Counted from the first letter of the stretch, positions 35,861 to 43,739 are shown. The stretch: 64,000 nt of DNA from Hoyosella altamirensis (GCF_014191505.1 NZ_JACHWS010000002.1:124001-188000), one strand, 5' to 3'. Made by a program: numbers and translations. The notes: a model not told the origin generated them from the sequence alone.

Positions 35861-36634
35861 TCAGCGAGTTTGCGAGCCGGACTCGCCTTCTTCAGATTCT
35901 CCGTTGAGTGCCGTCGCAGCGCGATTGATTGCCCTGCTGACTTCAATTTCCATAACCTCAGTGAAAAGGACATCTACGATGCGGTTCGCGAGGGGCCGGA
36001 GTTTCTTGGACAGTTCCGCAAGCTCCGCAATCCGTTTTTCATCGAGGTGGATTCCTTCAGCTGAGCCAAGCCCGTCGGGCAGGAACGTCTCGGTGATAGA
36101 GGAAACGAAGACGCGCGCGACGTCCCGCAAATCATCGCGCACAATCTGCCCTCTCTCGAGAATCTTCTCAAGCGGGACTCCGGAATCCACGAGCGTTTGT
36201 GCAATCTCGAGCAACTTCGGGTTTACGGCAGACAACTCGTCGGCGGATGCGGCCAGGGCCCCCTGAACTTTGATACGTTCTGCGGGCGCCGGTGAAACTG
36301 GGTCGCCGAATATCTTTCGGAACTCCCCAAGTGTGACCTTTGCTTTTGATCGGAAGAACCCCAGGGGGCCCCGTATATCGTCGGTTTCAAGTATGTCCTC
36401 GACGCTCATTCCCTGTTGGGAGGCGAGGAGCAATTCACTGATCGTCGCAAATGTGTAACCGCGTTCAAGCATGCGGATAATCAGCCGCAGGCGCGAGAGA
36501 TGGGACTCGTTGTACCACCCGGTCCGGCCCTCTTTACGAGGCGGCGGCAGTAATCCACGGTCCTGGTAAACACGCACATTTCGGACACTGATCCCTGCTG
36601 CGCGTGCCAGATCGTCGATCCGGTATTCCTTCAT
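35861..36634 (-). CDS. MerR-family transcriptional regulator
   Basis: The 257-residue regulator has an N-terminal MerR winged helix: YRIDDLARAAGISVRNVRVY, then DRGLLPPPRKEGRTGWYNES and LSRLRLIIRMLERGYTFATI. A short linker (LLLASQQGMSVEDILETDD) leads to a long alpha-helical C-terminal domain of about 150 residues without the cysteines of metal-sensing MerR proteins, so a lipid-like or hydrophobic ligand is more plausible. I chose the ATG at 36632-36634, which gives the family start; GGAGG lies 15 bases and GGGAG directly upstream. It sits between the AurF-type oxygenase gene and the hydrolase gene, all on one strand, and probably controls them. Confidence 0.87.
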   Translation of the reverse strand: MKEYRIDDLARAAGISVRNVRVYQDRGLLPPPRKEGRTGWYNESHLSRLRLIIRMLERGYTFATISELLLASQQGMSVEDILETDDIRGPLGFFRSKAKVTLGEFRKIFGDPVSPAPAERIKVQGALAASADELSAVNPKLLEIAQTLVDSGVPLEKILERGQIVRDDLRDVARVFVSSITETFLPDGLGSAEGIHLDEKRIAELAELSKKLRPLANRIVDVLFTEVMEIEVSRAINRAATALNGESEEGESGSQTR

Positions 36635-36754
36635 CTCCCGCTTTCGCTCACCTCCGCGCTGAACGGAGGGGTTGTGACTATGCCGATCGCTCGGCGCAGT
36701 GAGCACCTGCGTGGAGTATACCGCGACCATCTCTTCCGACCGTTTCAACGAACC

Positions 36755-37756
36755 TCAGATTATGTTGGCTCGCCGCAGAAGGAACTTCGATGGCCCGCCG
36801 ATTAACCCAACGCTGTCAAGAAACTCGATAGACTTTCGCGATCCTTCGCGGACCTTGCGCTGGTAGTGCGGATTTTCTCGGGCAGCCTTCTTGGCCTCTT
36901 TGACATCGAGGCCCGCAGCCTTGTATGCCTCCGGATTAACCAGCTCGGTCACAATGAAGTACGCGGTTATACCAAGGATCAAACGTGCACCTTCGCGCTG
37001 GACCCAGTTGACTTCTCGCATCCTGCGGATCGTCTCTTCACGCGCAAATCGAATATGGCGCGCCTCTTCTAGAACGTGGATCTGGCTGACTGCCCGAGTG
37101 ACGGGCTGCACACGTTCGTCACGCATAAAGTCGCGCTGCATCATGTCGAGGATTTCCTCGGCAAATAGCGTGCCACCGTAAGCCAGCGCGCCCGTAGCTA
37201 CCGACTTGAACGCGTTAGCAAGGTGCATGACGGCTTTGCCAGGCTTATATGATGGAACACCCATCTTGGTGGCTGCGCGTGCAAACATTGTCGAGTGGCG
37301 GCACTCGTCGGCAATTTCGGTAAGCCCGAATTGCACGTGTGAGGTTGATGCGTCTCGCCAGTAAATATCGCGCAGAAGCATCTGCATCAGAATCATCTCG
37401 AACCAGATTCCGGTGCCGCTGATGCTCGCAGCCTCATGGTTAGTCAACGTGACCCGCTGCTCAGGAGTCATTCGCTCCCAGAGCTCGGTGCCGTACAAGC
37501 TAGACCATTCAGGGGTCATGCCAAACAGCGACGGATCGAGAGGCGCATCCCAATCGATCTCAGTCGCGGGGTCGTACGACTTTCGAGCTGCAGAATCAAG
37601 CAGTCGACGGCCTGTTTCTTCGGCGCTAGACTCCGTTGTCCGCACCTGAAGAAAGGCAACATCATCGACGTCCGCGGCGCTGCAGACGCGAGTTGAACCT
37701 TCAGTGCAGGCCCCCTCCGCGGGGACACTTCGCCTCTTATCATGGACGATCGACAT
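36755..37756 (-). CDS. AurF-type diiron oxygenase (ferritin-like)
   Basis: The 333-residue protein resembles the AurF family, whose best known member oxidises an aryl amine to a nitro group at a diiron centre. The ligand-bearing helices are visible: TNHEAASISGTGIWFEM, EIADECRHSTMFARAATKMG, TLFAEEILDMMQRDFM and HVLEEARHIRFAREETIR. Together they supply the Glu and His set of a ferritin-like site. The first 70 residues are polar and poorly conserved; the C-terminus is Arg/Lys-rich. It is followed by the MerR gene on the same strand. Members in mycolata may act on fatty acids or other lipids rather than aryl amines; the substrate is unknown. Confidence 0.85.
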   Translation of the reverse strand: MSIVHDKRRSVPAEGACTEGSTRVCSAADVDDVAFLQVRTTESSAEETGRRLLDSAARKSYDPATEIDWDAPLDPSLFGMTPEWSSLYGTELWERMTPEQRVTLTNHEAASISGTGIWFEMILMQMLLRDIYWRDASTSHVQFGLTEIADECRHSTMFARAATKMGVPSYKPGKAVMHLANAFKSVATGALAYGGTLFAEEILDMMQRDFMRDERVQPVTRAVSQIHVLEEARHIRFAREETIRRMREVNWVQREGARLILGITAYFIVTELVNPEAYKAAGLDVKEAKKAARENPHYQRKVREGSRKSIEFLDSVGLIGGPSKFLLRRANII

Positions 37757-37819
37757 TGATCACTCCTCAAGGCACCATCGGCGTAAACCGATCAAGCCTC
37801 CTCGTTGGGGCTCGCTAGT

Positions 37820-37850
37820 ACCGTACCATTGAGACAATGACCGTTGTCAA
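37820..37850 (-). promoter_or_regulatory. Candidate promoter of the diiron oxygenase gene
   Basis: On the minus strand TTGACA (37850-37845) is followed after 19 bp by TACGGT (37825-37820), about 64 bp before the gene start. The -35 box is perfect; the spacing is longer than ideal, so confidence is moderate. Confidence 0.4.
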
Positions 37851-37880
37851 GGTTTAAGGTGAAACTTTCGTACGTGTCAG

Positions 37881-38162
37881 CTACCAGCGGGGGCCGCGCT
37901 GAACTTCATCCACGCGAGGGCGTACGTCCGCGAGATAAACACCGATAGCAATCACCGCAACGAAACCCAGCAGGCTCGGCAGATTGAAAACAAACAGCAC
38001 AAACGTCGACACGCCGAGGATGGCGAGCCACACGGGCTTGGTCAGCTTATCCACAGCCGGAAACGCGTCTGGGCGCTGCCGCACCGCGTGAACGACTGCG
38101 AACGCGCCCGCGCCGATCGCGGCGAGGGTCAGGAGCAGCGAAACAAAGGCCTGTATTTGCAC
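37881..38162 (-). CDS. DUF2516 small membrane protein
   Basis: The 93-residue protein is a DUF2516 member, found beside hbhA in mycobacteria (Rv0476). It has a hydrophobic N-terminal helix (FVSLLLTLAAIGAGAFAVVH), a polar turn (RQRPDAFPAVDKL) and a second hydrophobic region (VWLAILGVSTFVLFVFNLPS and LLGFVAVIAIGVYLAD), giving two or three membrane spans and a basic cytosolic end. The start is GTG at 38160-38162. An 18-bp palindrome immediately upstream covers the place where a ribosome site would be, so translation may be poor or regulated. Function unknown. Confidence 0.85.
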   Translation of the reverse strand: MQIQAFVSLLLTLAAIGAGAFAVVHAVRQRPDAFPAVDKLTKPVWLAILGVSTFVLFVFNLPSLLGFVAVIAIGVYLADVRPRVDEVQRGPRW

Positions 38163-38163
38163 A

Positions 38164-38181
38164 CCACCACTCTAGTGGTGG
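38164..38181. promoter_or_regulatory. Palindrome covering the DUF2516 translation start region
   Basis: CCACCACT-ct-AGTGGTGG has perfect 8-bp arms and ends two bases before the GTG start. In mRNA it could form a tight stem hiding the ribosome site, or in DNA it could be an operator. Confidence 0.45.
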
Positions 38182-38200
38182 CTGATTGACCGTTCTACAC

Positions 38201-38234
38201 AGCTTGGGCCGTGCCGATTGCCGCGGCCCAAGCT
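38201..38234 (-). terminator. Hairpin after hbhA
   Basis: AGCTTGGGCCG and CGGCCCAAGCT form a perfect 11-bp stem with a 12-base loop, 19 bp after the hbhA stop on the minus strand. There is no strong T tract, so it may be an attenuator or processing site before the DUF2516 gene. Confidence 0.55.
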
Positions 38235-38253
38235 CGTGCAGATTGCGGCTGTT

Positions 38254-39093
38254 TTACTGCTCTGCGGCTGACTTGCTCTGGCTGCTCCGGCGCGGTGTCG
38301 CGGCCCGCTTCGTCGCAGTGCGCCGCGTCGGCGCCTTCTTTACCGTCTCGGCTGTTTCGGCGACTTCTTCCTTCGCCTTCTCTGCAGCATCCGTCGCGGC
38401 ACCAGCCGCATCCTTCGAAGTGTCTTCGGCTGACTCAGCCGCATCGGCCAACGTCTCCCTGGTTTCGTCGGCAAGATCTGCGACGCGTTCCGCCGCGGCG
38501 TCGCGAACCTCAGCAGCTTCCGCCACCACCGTGTCCTTGACATCGGCTACAGTCTCGGCGGCACGTGAAGCCGTTTCAGAAGCAGCGCCCGCAACCTGTG
38601 CGGCTTGCTTGCTCGCCGCATCGACTGCCTTCTCGGAACGCGATGCGATTCGCCCGACAGCGCGGGTTGCGAAATCACGAACGAATCGTGAGCGTCGCGT
38701 AAGTTCCTCGATCGCCTCTTCGGTGGCTCCAGCTGCCTCCGACAGGCGGGCCTCCAGTACAGGCTGGCGGCGGATCGACTCGATACGGCCCTCCCCGCGC
38801 TGCGCCAGTTCCCCGTATGTCCCAGCAGCGTTGTGCAGGTACGACTCCGCCTGCTTGCGCAGGTCGTCCCCATTGATCCGCGCGCGCAACTCGCTCAAGT
38901 CACTCGGGACCTGCGACGGCAGCGACGAGATGATCTCCCGGGTGCGCTGCGCCCGCGCCTGTGTGTCCGTCGCTGCAGTGGCCGCACGACCACGGAGATC
39001 CTTCACGAATCCCCCGACGGCCTCTACTGCCAAGTCCCCCGCGCCGACAGCCGCGAACAGCGGTGTCTTCACAGATTCGATTGTCCTAGCCAT
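38254..39093 (-). CDS. hbhA: Heparin-binding haemagglutinin-like protein (HbhA)
   Basis: HbhA is a surface or membrane-associated coiled-coil protein; in mycobacteria its Lys-rich tail binds heparan sulphate and its coiled coil mediates aggregation and lipid-droplet contact. The 279-residue protein starts ARTIESVKTPLFAAVGAGDL, the family N-terminus. A coiled-coil core (about 60-160, with RARINGDDLRKQAESYLHNA) follows, then an unusually long Ala/Asp/Glu-rich helical stretch (about 160-245) and a basic end (KKAPTRRTATKRAATPRRSS) replacing the mycobacterial KKAAPAKK repeats. GGGGAG lies six bases before the ATG. It is about 80 residues longer than M. tuberculosis HbhA. Heparin binding is inference. 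Confidence 0.88.
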   Translation of the reverse strand: MARTIESVKTPLFAAVGAGDLAVEAVGGFVKDLRGRAATAATDTQARAQRTREIISSLPSQVPSDLSELRARINGDDLRKQAESYLHNAAGTYGELAQRGEGRIESIRRQPVLEARLSEAAGATEEAIEELTRRSRFVRDFATRAVGRIASRSEKAVDAASKQAAQVAGAASETASRAAETVADVKDTVVAEAAEVRDAAAERVADLADETRETLADAAESAEDTSKDAAGAATDAAEKAKEEVAETAETVKKAPTRRTATKRAATPRRSSQSKSAAEQ

Positions 39094-39193
39094 GTGTTGC
39101 TCCCCATCAATGTCGACGTGTATGTGCGCCAAGGACAGCACCCCCTATTGAGCACTTACCCCGGGGCGGAGCAAGCAGCGAAGTACAGGTGGC

Positions 39194-39760
39194 CTACTCC
39201 TGGCTGGCCTCGTTCTCATGACAGAACGAGTTATAGATTTCGAGGATGACCTGCTTCTGGCGCTCATTGAGCGTTGCGTCGGCAAGTACCGCGTCGCGCA
39301 CGGGACTTGACTGCCGCTGTTCGAGAATTCCAGCACGCACATAGAGCGCCTCAGCGGATACCCTCAGCCCCTTAGCAATTTGGCCGAGTACCTCAGCGGA
39401 CGGTTTACGTAGCCCACGTTCGATCTGACTGAGATAAGGGTTACTGACGCCGGCACGTTCGGCGAGCTGACGGAGCGACACTTGCGCCAGCTCACGCTGC
39501 GCACGTATGAAGCTTCCGATGTCCTGCGCCGCGTTGCTGACAACGCGGACCGCCGCAGGTCCCCCAGCCTGGCGCGAGGCGTCAGAGTCCTTCTCTAGAT
39601 CGGACGCATCCCCGACCTCATTGTCGGTTTCCGCGGAGCGTTCAGGCGAGTCTTGCTCATCGACGCCGCCAGCGGCATCGTCCGCGTCGATGCCGCTCTC
39701 TTCGGCAATCAACTCGGAATTATCTTTGGCGCCGTCAAACTCGCCGTCAGCCTGGGCCAT
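39194..39760 (-). CDS. XRE-family transcriptional regulator upstream of hbhA
   Basis: The protein (188 residues from the chosen ATG) has a long acidic, disordered N-terminal region (about 1-70). A helix-turn-helix of the XRE/Cro type follows: IGSFIRAQRELAQVSLRQLA with ERAGVSNPYLSQIERGLRKP and EVLGQIAKGLRVSAEALYVR. A short C-terminal segment ends FCHENEASQE. I chose the ATG at 39758-39760; a GTG nine bases upstream is possible. It lies 100 bp upstream of hbhA on the same strand, as Rv0474 does in M. tuberculosis. A consensus Crp/GlxR box is found 92 bp before its start, linking it to cAMP-type control. Confidence 0.88.
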   Translation of the reverse strand: MAQADGEFDGAKDNSELIAEESGIDADDAAGGVDEQDSPERSAETDNEVGDASDLEKDSDASRQAGGPAAVRVVSNAAQDIGSFIRAQRELAQVSLRQLAERAGVSNPYLSQIERGLRKPSAEVLGQIAKGLRVSAEALYVRAGILEQRQSSPVRDAVLADATLNERQKQVILEIYNSFCHENEASQE

Positions 39761-39851
39761 CAACTCCACCTTCTGCTCCGGCTACGTGCGTGAGGGTACT
39801 CACGTGTGCTAACTGCTGCAAGCACTCACGATAGCTGTGTCGAACATGCAG

Positions 39852-39867
39852 TGTGATGGTTTTCACA
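39852..39867. promoter_or_regulatory. Crp/GlxR-type binding site upstream of the XRE-hbhA genes
   Basis: TGTGATGGTTTTCACA matches TGTGA-n6-TCACA at every defined position, and the symmetry extends one more base on each side (AGTGTGA...TCACACT). It lies five bases after the DUF445 stop and 92 bp before the XRE regulator start. Confidence 0.75.
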
Positions 39868-39871
39868 CTAG

Positions 39872-41128
39872 CTACGCAAACAGCAAATGAGTGATGGAGT
39901 GGATGGACAAACCAGCCAAGGCTCCGACGACCGTCCCATTGATGCGGATGAATTGAAGATCCCGCCCTACCTGCAGCTCGATCTTGTCGCTCGCTTCATC
40001 TGCGTCCCACTTCGCGACGGTATCGCTGATGATGCTCGTGATCTCATGCGCGTAGTTGTCGATGACGTACCCCGCGCCGTCGGTCATCCAGCGCTCAACC
40101 TTGGTACGTAACGCCGCATCGTCCTTTAGCCGTTCGCCAAAACTGATCACGGAGTCGCGGATCTTGAGCCGCAGTGTGCTCTTAGGGTCGTCCACCGATT
40201 CGAGGATCATCTTTTTCACGAGTGACCATGCCGCGCTTGCGAGACCGGTGACCTCCCGCCGGTTCATCAGTTCTGTTTTGATGCGCTCGGCCTTCGCGAT
40301 GGTGGTCTCGTCATTCTGCAGATCGTCGGCGAAGTCGAAGAGGAACTGGTTGGCCGCGACGCGGACCTCGTGTTCGGGATCAGACCGGACTTTCCATGCG
40401 AACTCCACTAGCTCACGGTGGATCTTCTCTCCGACGAGCAAGTCGACCATCTTCGGGGACCATGTCGGCGAGTCTCTCGTAACGATCCGGTCTATCGTTT
40501 CCTGCGACCCGAGCGCCCATTGGTAGGCGCGGTCACAGAGCAACTCGATCACGGGCTGCTGCCTGTTCTCTTTCAGCAGTTCGCCGAGAATCTTTCCAAG
40601 TGGCGGTCCCCACTTCGGTTCCGCGATGCGCTTAACCAGCGTGTTGTCGATAACCTGCTGCACGTCCTCATCGCGCAGCACCATCACGAATGCCCGCAGC
40701 ATCGCAGCTGCCTCTGTCGCGATCCGGTCGGCGTGCGCCGGATCAGCCAGCCACTCCCCGGCCTTTTTGGGCAGTTCCGCAGACTGGAGGCGCTGCGTCA
40801 CTACGTCGCGCGACAGAAAGTTCGACCCAACGAAAGTGCCGAGGTTCTCGCCAAGCTGATCTTTCTTTTTCTTGATCAGCGCCGTATGCGGAATCGGAAG
40901 TCCCATGGGGCGCTTGAAGAGCGCCGTCACGGCAAACCAGTCGGCGAGGCCGCCAACGACGCCAGCCTCTGACGCCGCGCGCAGAAAACTCACCCAGCCG
41001 GCGGGGTCTTCTTGCGATTCCAGGTACCTGCAGTACAGATATATCGAAGCGGCCACTGCCAGGAAGGCCAGCGAGAACATCTTCATCTTGCGAAGATCGC
41101 GGCGCTTGGCTTCGTCGTTGAGGTCCAT
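39872..41128 (-). CDS. DUF445 family membrane protein
   Basis: This is a DUF445 protein, a bacterial family of unknown function seen as YjiN in E. coli. The 418-residue reading has an N-terminal membrane helix (MFSLAFLAVAASIYLYCRYL), the family signature GVVGGLADWFAVTALFKRPM followed by LPIPHTALIKKKKDQLGENL, long helical cytosolic or periplasmic segments, and a C-terminal hydrophobic end (INGTVVGALAGLSIHSITHL). The start at ATG 41126-41128 is uncertain; one 39 bp upstream is open, and no ribosome site is clear. The positional counterpart is M. tuberculosis Rv0473. It lies between metE-like and XRE genes on the same strand. Confidence 0.85.
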   Translation of the reverse strand: MDLNDEAKRRDLRKMKMFSLAFLAVAASIYLYCRYLESQEDPAGWVSFLRAASEAGVVGGLADWFAVTALFKRPMGLPIPHTALIKKKKDQLGENLGTFVGSNFLSRDVVTQRLQSAELPKKAGEWLADPAHADRIATEAAAMLRAFVMVLRDEDVQQVIDNTLVKRIAEPKWGPPLGKILGELLKENRQQPVIELLCDRAYQWALGSQETIDRIVTRDSPTWSPKMVDLLVGEKIHRELVEFAWKVRSDPEHEVRVAANQFLFDFADDLQNDETTIAKAERIKTELMNRREVTGLASAAWSLVKKMILESVDDPKSTLRLKIRDSVISFGERLKDDAALRTKVERWMTDGAGYVIDNYAHEITSIISDTVAKWDADEASDKIELQVGRDLQFIRINGTVVGALAGLSIHSITHLLFA

Positions 41129-41218
41129 CAGCTGCACAGCACCATTGTGACCTATACGAGCAGGCAAGCTCAGGCAGGACGCCTAACGGCAGCGCCGTAC
41201 CTCCCTGGCCATGCGAAA

Positions 41219-41290
41219 TGACTTCACCACCTGAAATACCGCGCAGCGGCGAGATGGCGAGCCGAAACGGGATTTCAGGTGGCGAAGTCA
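41219..41290. repeat. 19-bp inverted repeat after the metE-like gene
   Basis: TGACTTCACCACCTGAAAT (41219-41237) and ATTTCAGGTGGCGAAGTCA (41272-41290) are complementary at 18 of 19 positions, separated by 34 bp. It begins 17 bp after the metE-like stop on the minus strand and ends before the DUF445 start. It could be a large terminator, but it lacks a T tract and the arms are not GC-rich, which is unusual for this genome. Confidence 0.7.
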
Positions 41291-41307
41291 CACGAGGTCG
41301 GGCACAC

Positions 41308-43593
41308 CTAGCTCGCGCGCCTCCGGATTCGCCGGGCGGCTGCCACAAGGTTGCGCAGTGATGGCTCGAGCTGCCACCAGTGCCGGGTTTTGAGCCCACC
41401 ATCGGGATTGGCCCACAGACGTTCGGGTTCAACTGCCTGGACAGCCTTAGTGAGCAATTCATCGATCTCATCGATGTCGGGGATCCGTGCCGAGTGAGTC
41501 TCGTAGACGCCTGGCCCAACGCCACGGGTAAGCCCGGCGTTCTGCAACGCGTCGAGCACCCAATACAGGGTCCTAGTCGCGGTAACGAGGTAGGTGACGT
41601 CAGCGTCGAGGTCTTCGATCGCTTCCACCACTGCGGCGACACCAGACAGGCCCATGTGCGTGTGGATCTGCGTTTCTGGTTTAACACCCGCGGTCGCGAG
41701 CCGGAATGCGTCGACCGCCCACTTCAAGTACTCCTCGCGGCCCTCCATGCGGCGCGGCAAGAGTGTCCGAATCGCAGGTTCGTCGACCTGAATAACCTTG
41801 ATGCCCGCGGCTTCCAGGTCCGCTACCTCGTCACGGACAGCGAGCGCCAGTTGCATGACCGTTTCCTGAAGTGGCTGGTCTTCTCTGACGAACGAGAAAG
41901 CGAGCATCGTTACGGGGCCAGTCAGGATCGCCTTGACCGGCTTGTCCGTAAGCGATTGCGCATAGCCGATCCAGTCGACTGTCATAGGCTTCGGACGCGA
42001 CACATCACCATAGAGGACTGGCGGTCGGACGCAGCGCGAACCGTAGACCTGCACCCAGCCGTTCCGTGTCACGAGATAGCCTTCAAGCAATTCGGCGAAG
42101 TACTGAATCATGTCGTTTCGCTCGACTTCGCCGTGGACCAGTACGTCGAGCCCGATGTCTTCCTGCAGCCGGACGACTGTCTCGATCTCGCTCTTCACCA
42201 CACCCACGTACTCGTCATACGTGAGCCGGTCTTGACCGAGGTCGTATCGAGCCTGTTTCAGCGCGGCGGACTGGGGATACGAGCCGAGAGTCGTCGTGGG
42301 CACGATGGGAAGAGGCAGCGCCTCCTGCTGTGCAACCCTGCGCTTGGCGTACGGGACGCGCTCACGGTCAGCGTCGGTCACCGCGGCGACGCGCTTGCGC
42401 ACAGCGTCGTCTGGCGGAGCGATGGGCTCGTCACTCGGTGACACCCAGCGCTCTGGTGCGCCATCTTTCAGAGCACGGGCTAGCGCAACCACTTCCCCGA
42501 CCTTTTGCTTGGCGAACGCGAGGCGATCGGCAACGCTACCGAGCAAATCGAACTCAGAGAGGACGTCCACCGGAACGTGCAGCAGCGTGCACGAGGTGGA
42601 CACGACGATGTCCGGCACAACTTCCTGAAGTTCCCGGAGGTAGTCGAGCGCGGCCAGTTTGTCGGTTTTCCACACATTCCGTCCGCTGACGACACCCGCA
42701 TAAATACGCTTGCGCCGGAGTCCTGGAATCTCGGCTAGTTCGGCAGGAGTCTTGCGCGCGGTCACCAGATCCAGCCCGATGGCCTCGACCTTCGTTGCCG
42801 CGAGAATCGGGAGGGCAGGGCCGAGATCACCGTACTGACCGGTGACGAGCAGCCGTGGGCGCAGGGGTGAATGCCCGAGTGTTTCGTACGCGCGTTTGAA
42901 AGCGTCGAGTTCGTCGTCGGTGCGTTCGAGCGTGAAGTACGGTTCGTCAAGCTGAACGCAGGTCGTGCCTGCGCGCGCTAGGCGCTCGAAGAGATCTTCG
43001 TATTTTGTCAGCAGGCTATCGAGCAGATCGAGGGTCTGAAAGCCCTCGCGCGCCTGCGCGGACGCCTTGCTCATCAAGAGGAGGGTGACGGGACCCATGA
43101 TGACCGGGCGGAGTTCGATACCAGCCTCGTTGCCGCGCTTGATCTCGTCGATGATGTGATCAGCGTTCAGCCCGAACTCGATCTCCGGTTCCAGTTCCGG
43201 CTGGCGATAGTAATAGTTGCTGCTAATAAACTTCACGAGCTCGAGCGGCGGGAAGTCGGGCCGGCCGCGAGCCATCGTGAAGTACAGGTCGAGCGGGTTC
43301 AGTTCTTCTTCTAGCGCTTTGAACCGTTGCGGAATCGCGCCGAACAGAAACGCTGTGTCAAGGACATGATCGTAGTAAGAGAAGGTGTTCCCCGGCACCT
43401 GAGAAAGCCCGGTGGCAGCGAGTTCGCTCCAGGTCTGCTCCTGCAGTTCCCTTCCTGCGGCAACCAGTTCCTCCTGCGAGATGCCACCGCGCCAATACGA
43501 CTCGAGAGCCCGCTTGAGTTCACGGCGCGGACCGATCCGCGGGTAGCCCAGGATGCTTGAGCGATACTCACTCATGTGGGGGGAACTGGTCAT
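41308..43593 (-). CDS. MetE-like cobalamin-independent methionine synthase homologue lacking most zinc ligands
   Basis: The 761-residue protein aligns over its full length with MetE, which methylates homocysteine from methyltetrahydrofolate. The N-terminal domain has SILGYPRIGPRRELKRALES; the catalytic domain has TTLGSYPQSAALKQARYD, LVHGEVERNDMIQYFAELL, YGSRCVRPPVLYGDVSRP, ILTGPVTML and IQVDEPAIRT. The catalytic zinc site differs: E. coli His641 is kept in HTHM, but Cys643 is Gly648 (HTHMGLSG), Glu665 is Val670 (DADVTYLVTATR) and Cys726 is Gly732 (NPDGGLKTR). Without these, homocysteine activation by zinc is unlikely. The ATG at 43591-43593 has AAGG upstream. It takes the place of the mycolate methyltransferase genes of the mycobacterial locus. 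It may have another thiol-free substrate or be inactive. Confidence 0.85.
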   Translation of the reverse strand: MTSSPHMSEYRSSILGYPRIGPRRELKRALESYWRGGISQEELVAAGRELQEQTWSELAATGLSQVPGNTFSYYDHVLDTAFLFGAIPQRFKALEEELNPLDLYFTMARGRPDFPPLELVKFISSNYYYRQPELEPEIEFGLNADHIIDEIKRGNEAGIELRPVIMGPVTLLLMSKASAQAREGFQTLDLLDSLLTKYEDLFERLARAGTTCVQLDEPYFTLERTDDELDAFKRAYETLGHSPLRPRLLVTGQYGDLGPALPILAATKVEAIGLDLVTARKTPAELAEIPGLRRKRIYAGVVSGRNVWKTDKLAALDYLRELQEVVPDIVVSTSCTLLHVPVDVLSEFDLLGSVADRLAFAKQKVGEVVALARALKDGAPERWVSPSDEPIAPPDDAVRKRVAAVTDADRERVPYAKRRVAQQEALPLPIVPTTTLGSYPQSAALKQARYDLGQDRLTYDEYVGVVKSEIETVVRLQEDIGLDVLVHGEVERNDMIQYFAELLEGYLVTRNGWVQVYGSRCVRPPVLYGDVSRPKPMTVDWIGYAQSLTDKPVKAILTGPVTMLAFSFVREDQPLQETVMQLALAVRDEVADLEAAGIKVIQVDEPAIRTLLPRRMEGREEYLKWAVDAFRLATAGVKPETQIHTHMGLSGVAAVVEAIEDLDADVTYLVTATRTLYWVLDALQNAGLTRGVGPGVYETHSARIPDIDEIDELLTKAVQAVEPERLWANPDGGLKTRHWWQLEPSLRNLVAAARRIRRRAS

Positions 43594-43699
43594 TCCTGCC
43601 TTCACCTTTCCTGCGCCGCAGCCCGGCCCGTCCCGAGTGCTGGCGGCCAGTATTTGTGCTCGATGCAACCCTACTGCGCTAAAGGCCGTAAACGACAAG

Positions 43700-43739
43700 A
43701 AGGGGTGCGGTCGTTCGCTGTGGAATAACCGCACCCCTT
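43700..43739 (-). terminator. Terminator after 3-hydroxybutyryl-CoA dehydrogenase gene
   Basis: AAGGGGTGCGGT and ACCGCACCCCTT form a perfect 12-bp stem with a 16-base loop, 33 bp after the dehydrogenase stop; on the minus strand it is followed by the T-rich TTGTCGTTT. It separates the aceA operon from the metE-like gene. Confidence 0.8.

Noticed and set aside
40743-41687. 314-residue minus-strand frame spanning the metE-like end and the DUF445 start in another phase
   Set aside because: It is out of frame with both recognised genes and has no family similarity; the inverted repeat between the genes lies inside it.
41380-42441. 353-residue plus-strand frame opposite the metE-like gene
   Set aside because: Antisense to a full-length conserved protein; no domain or ribosome site.
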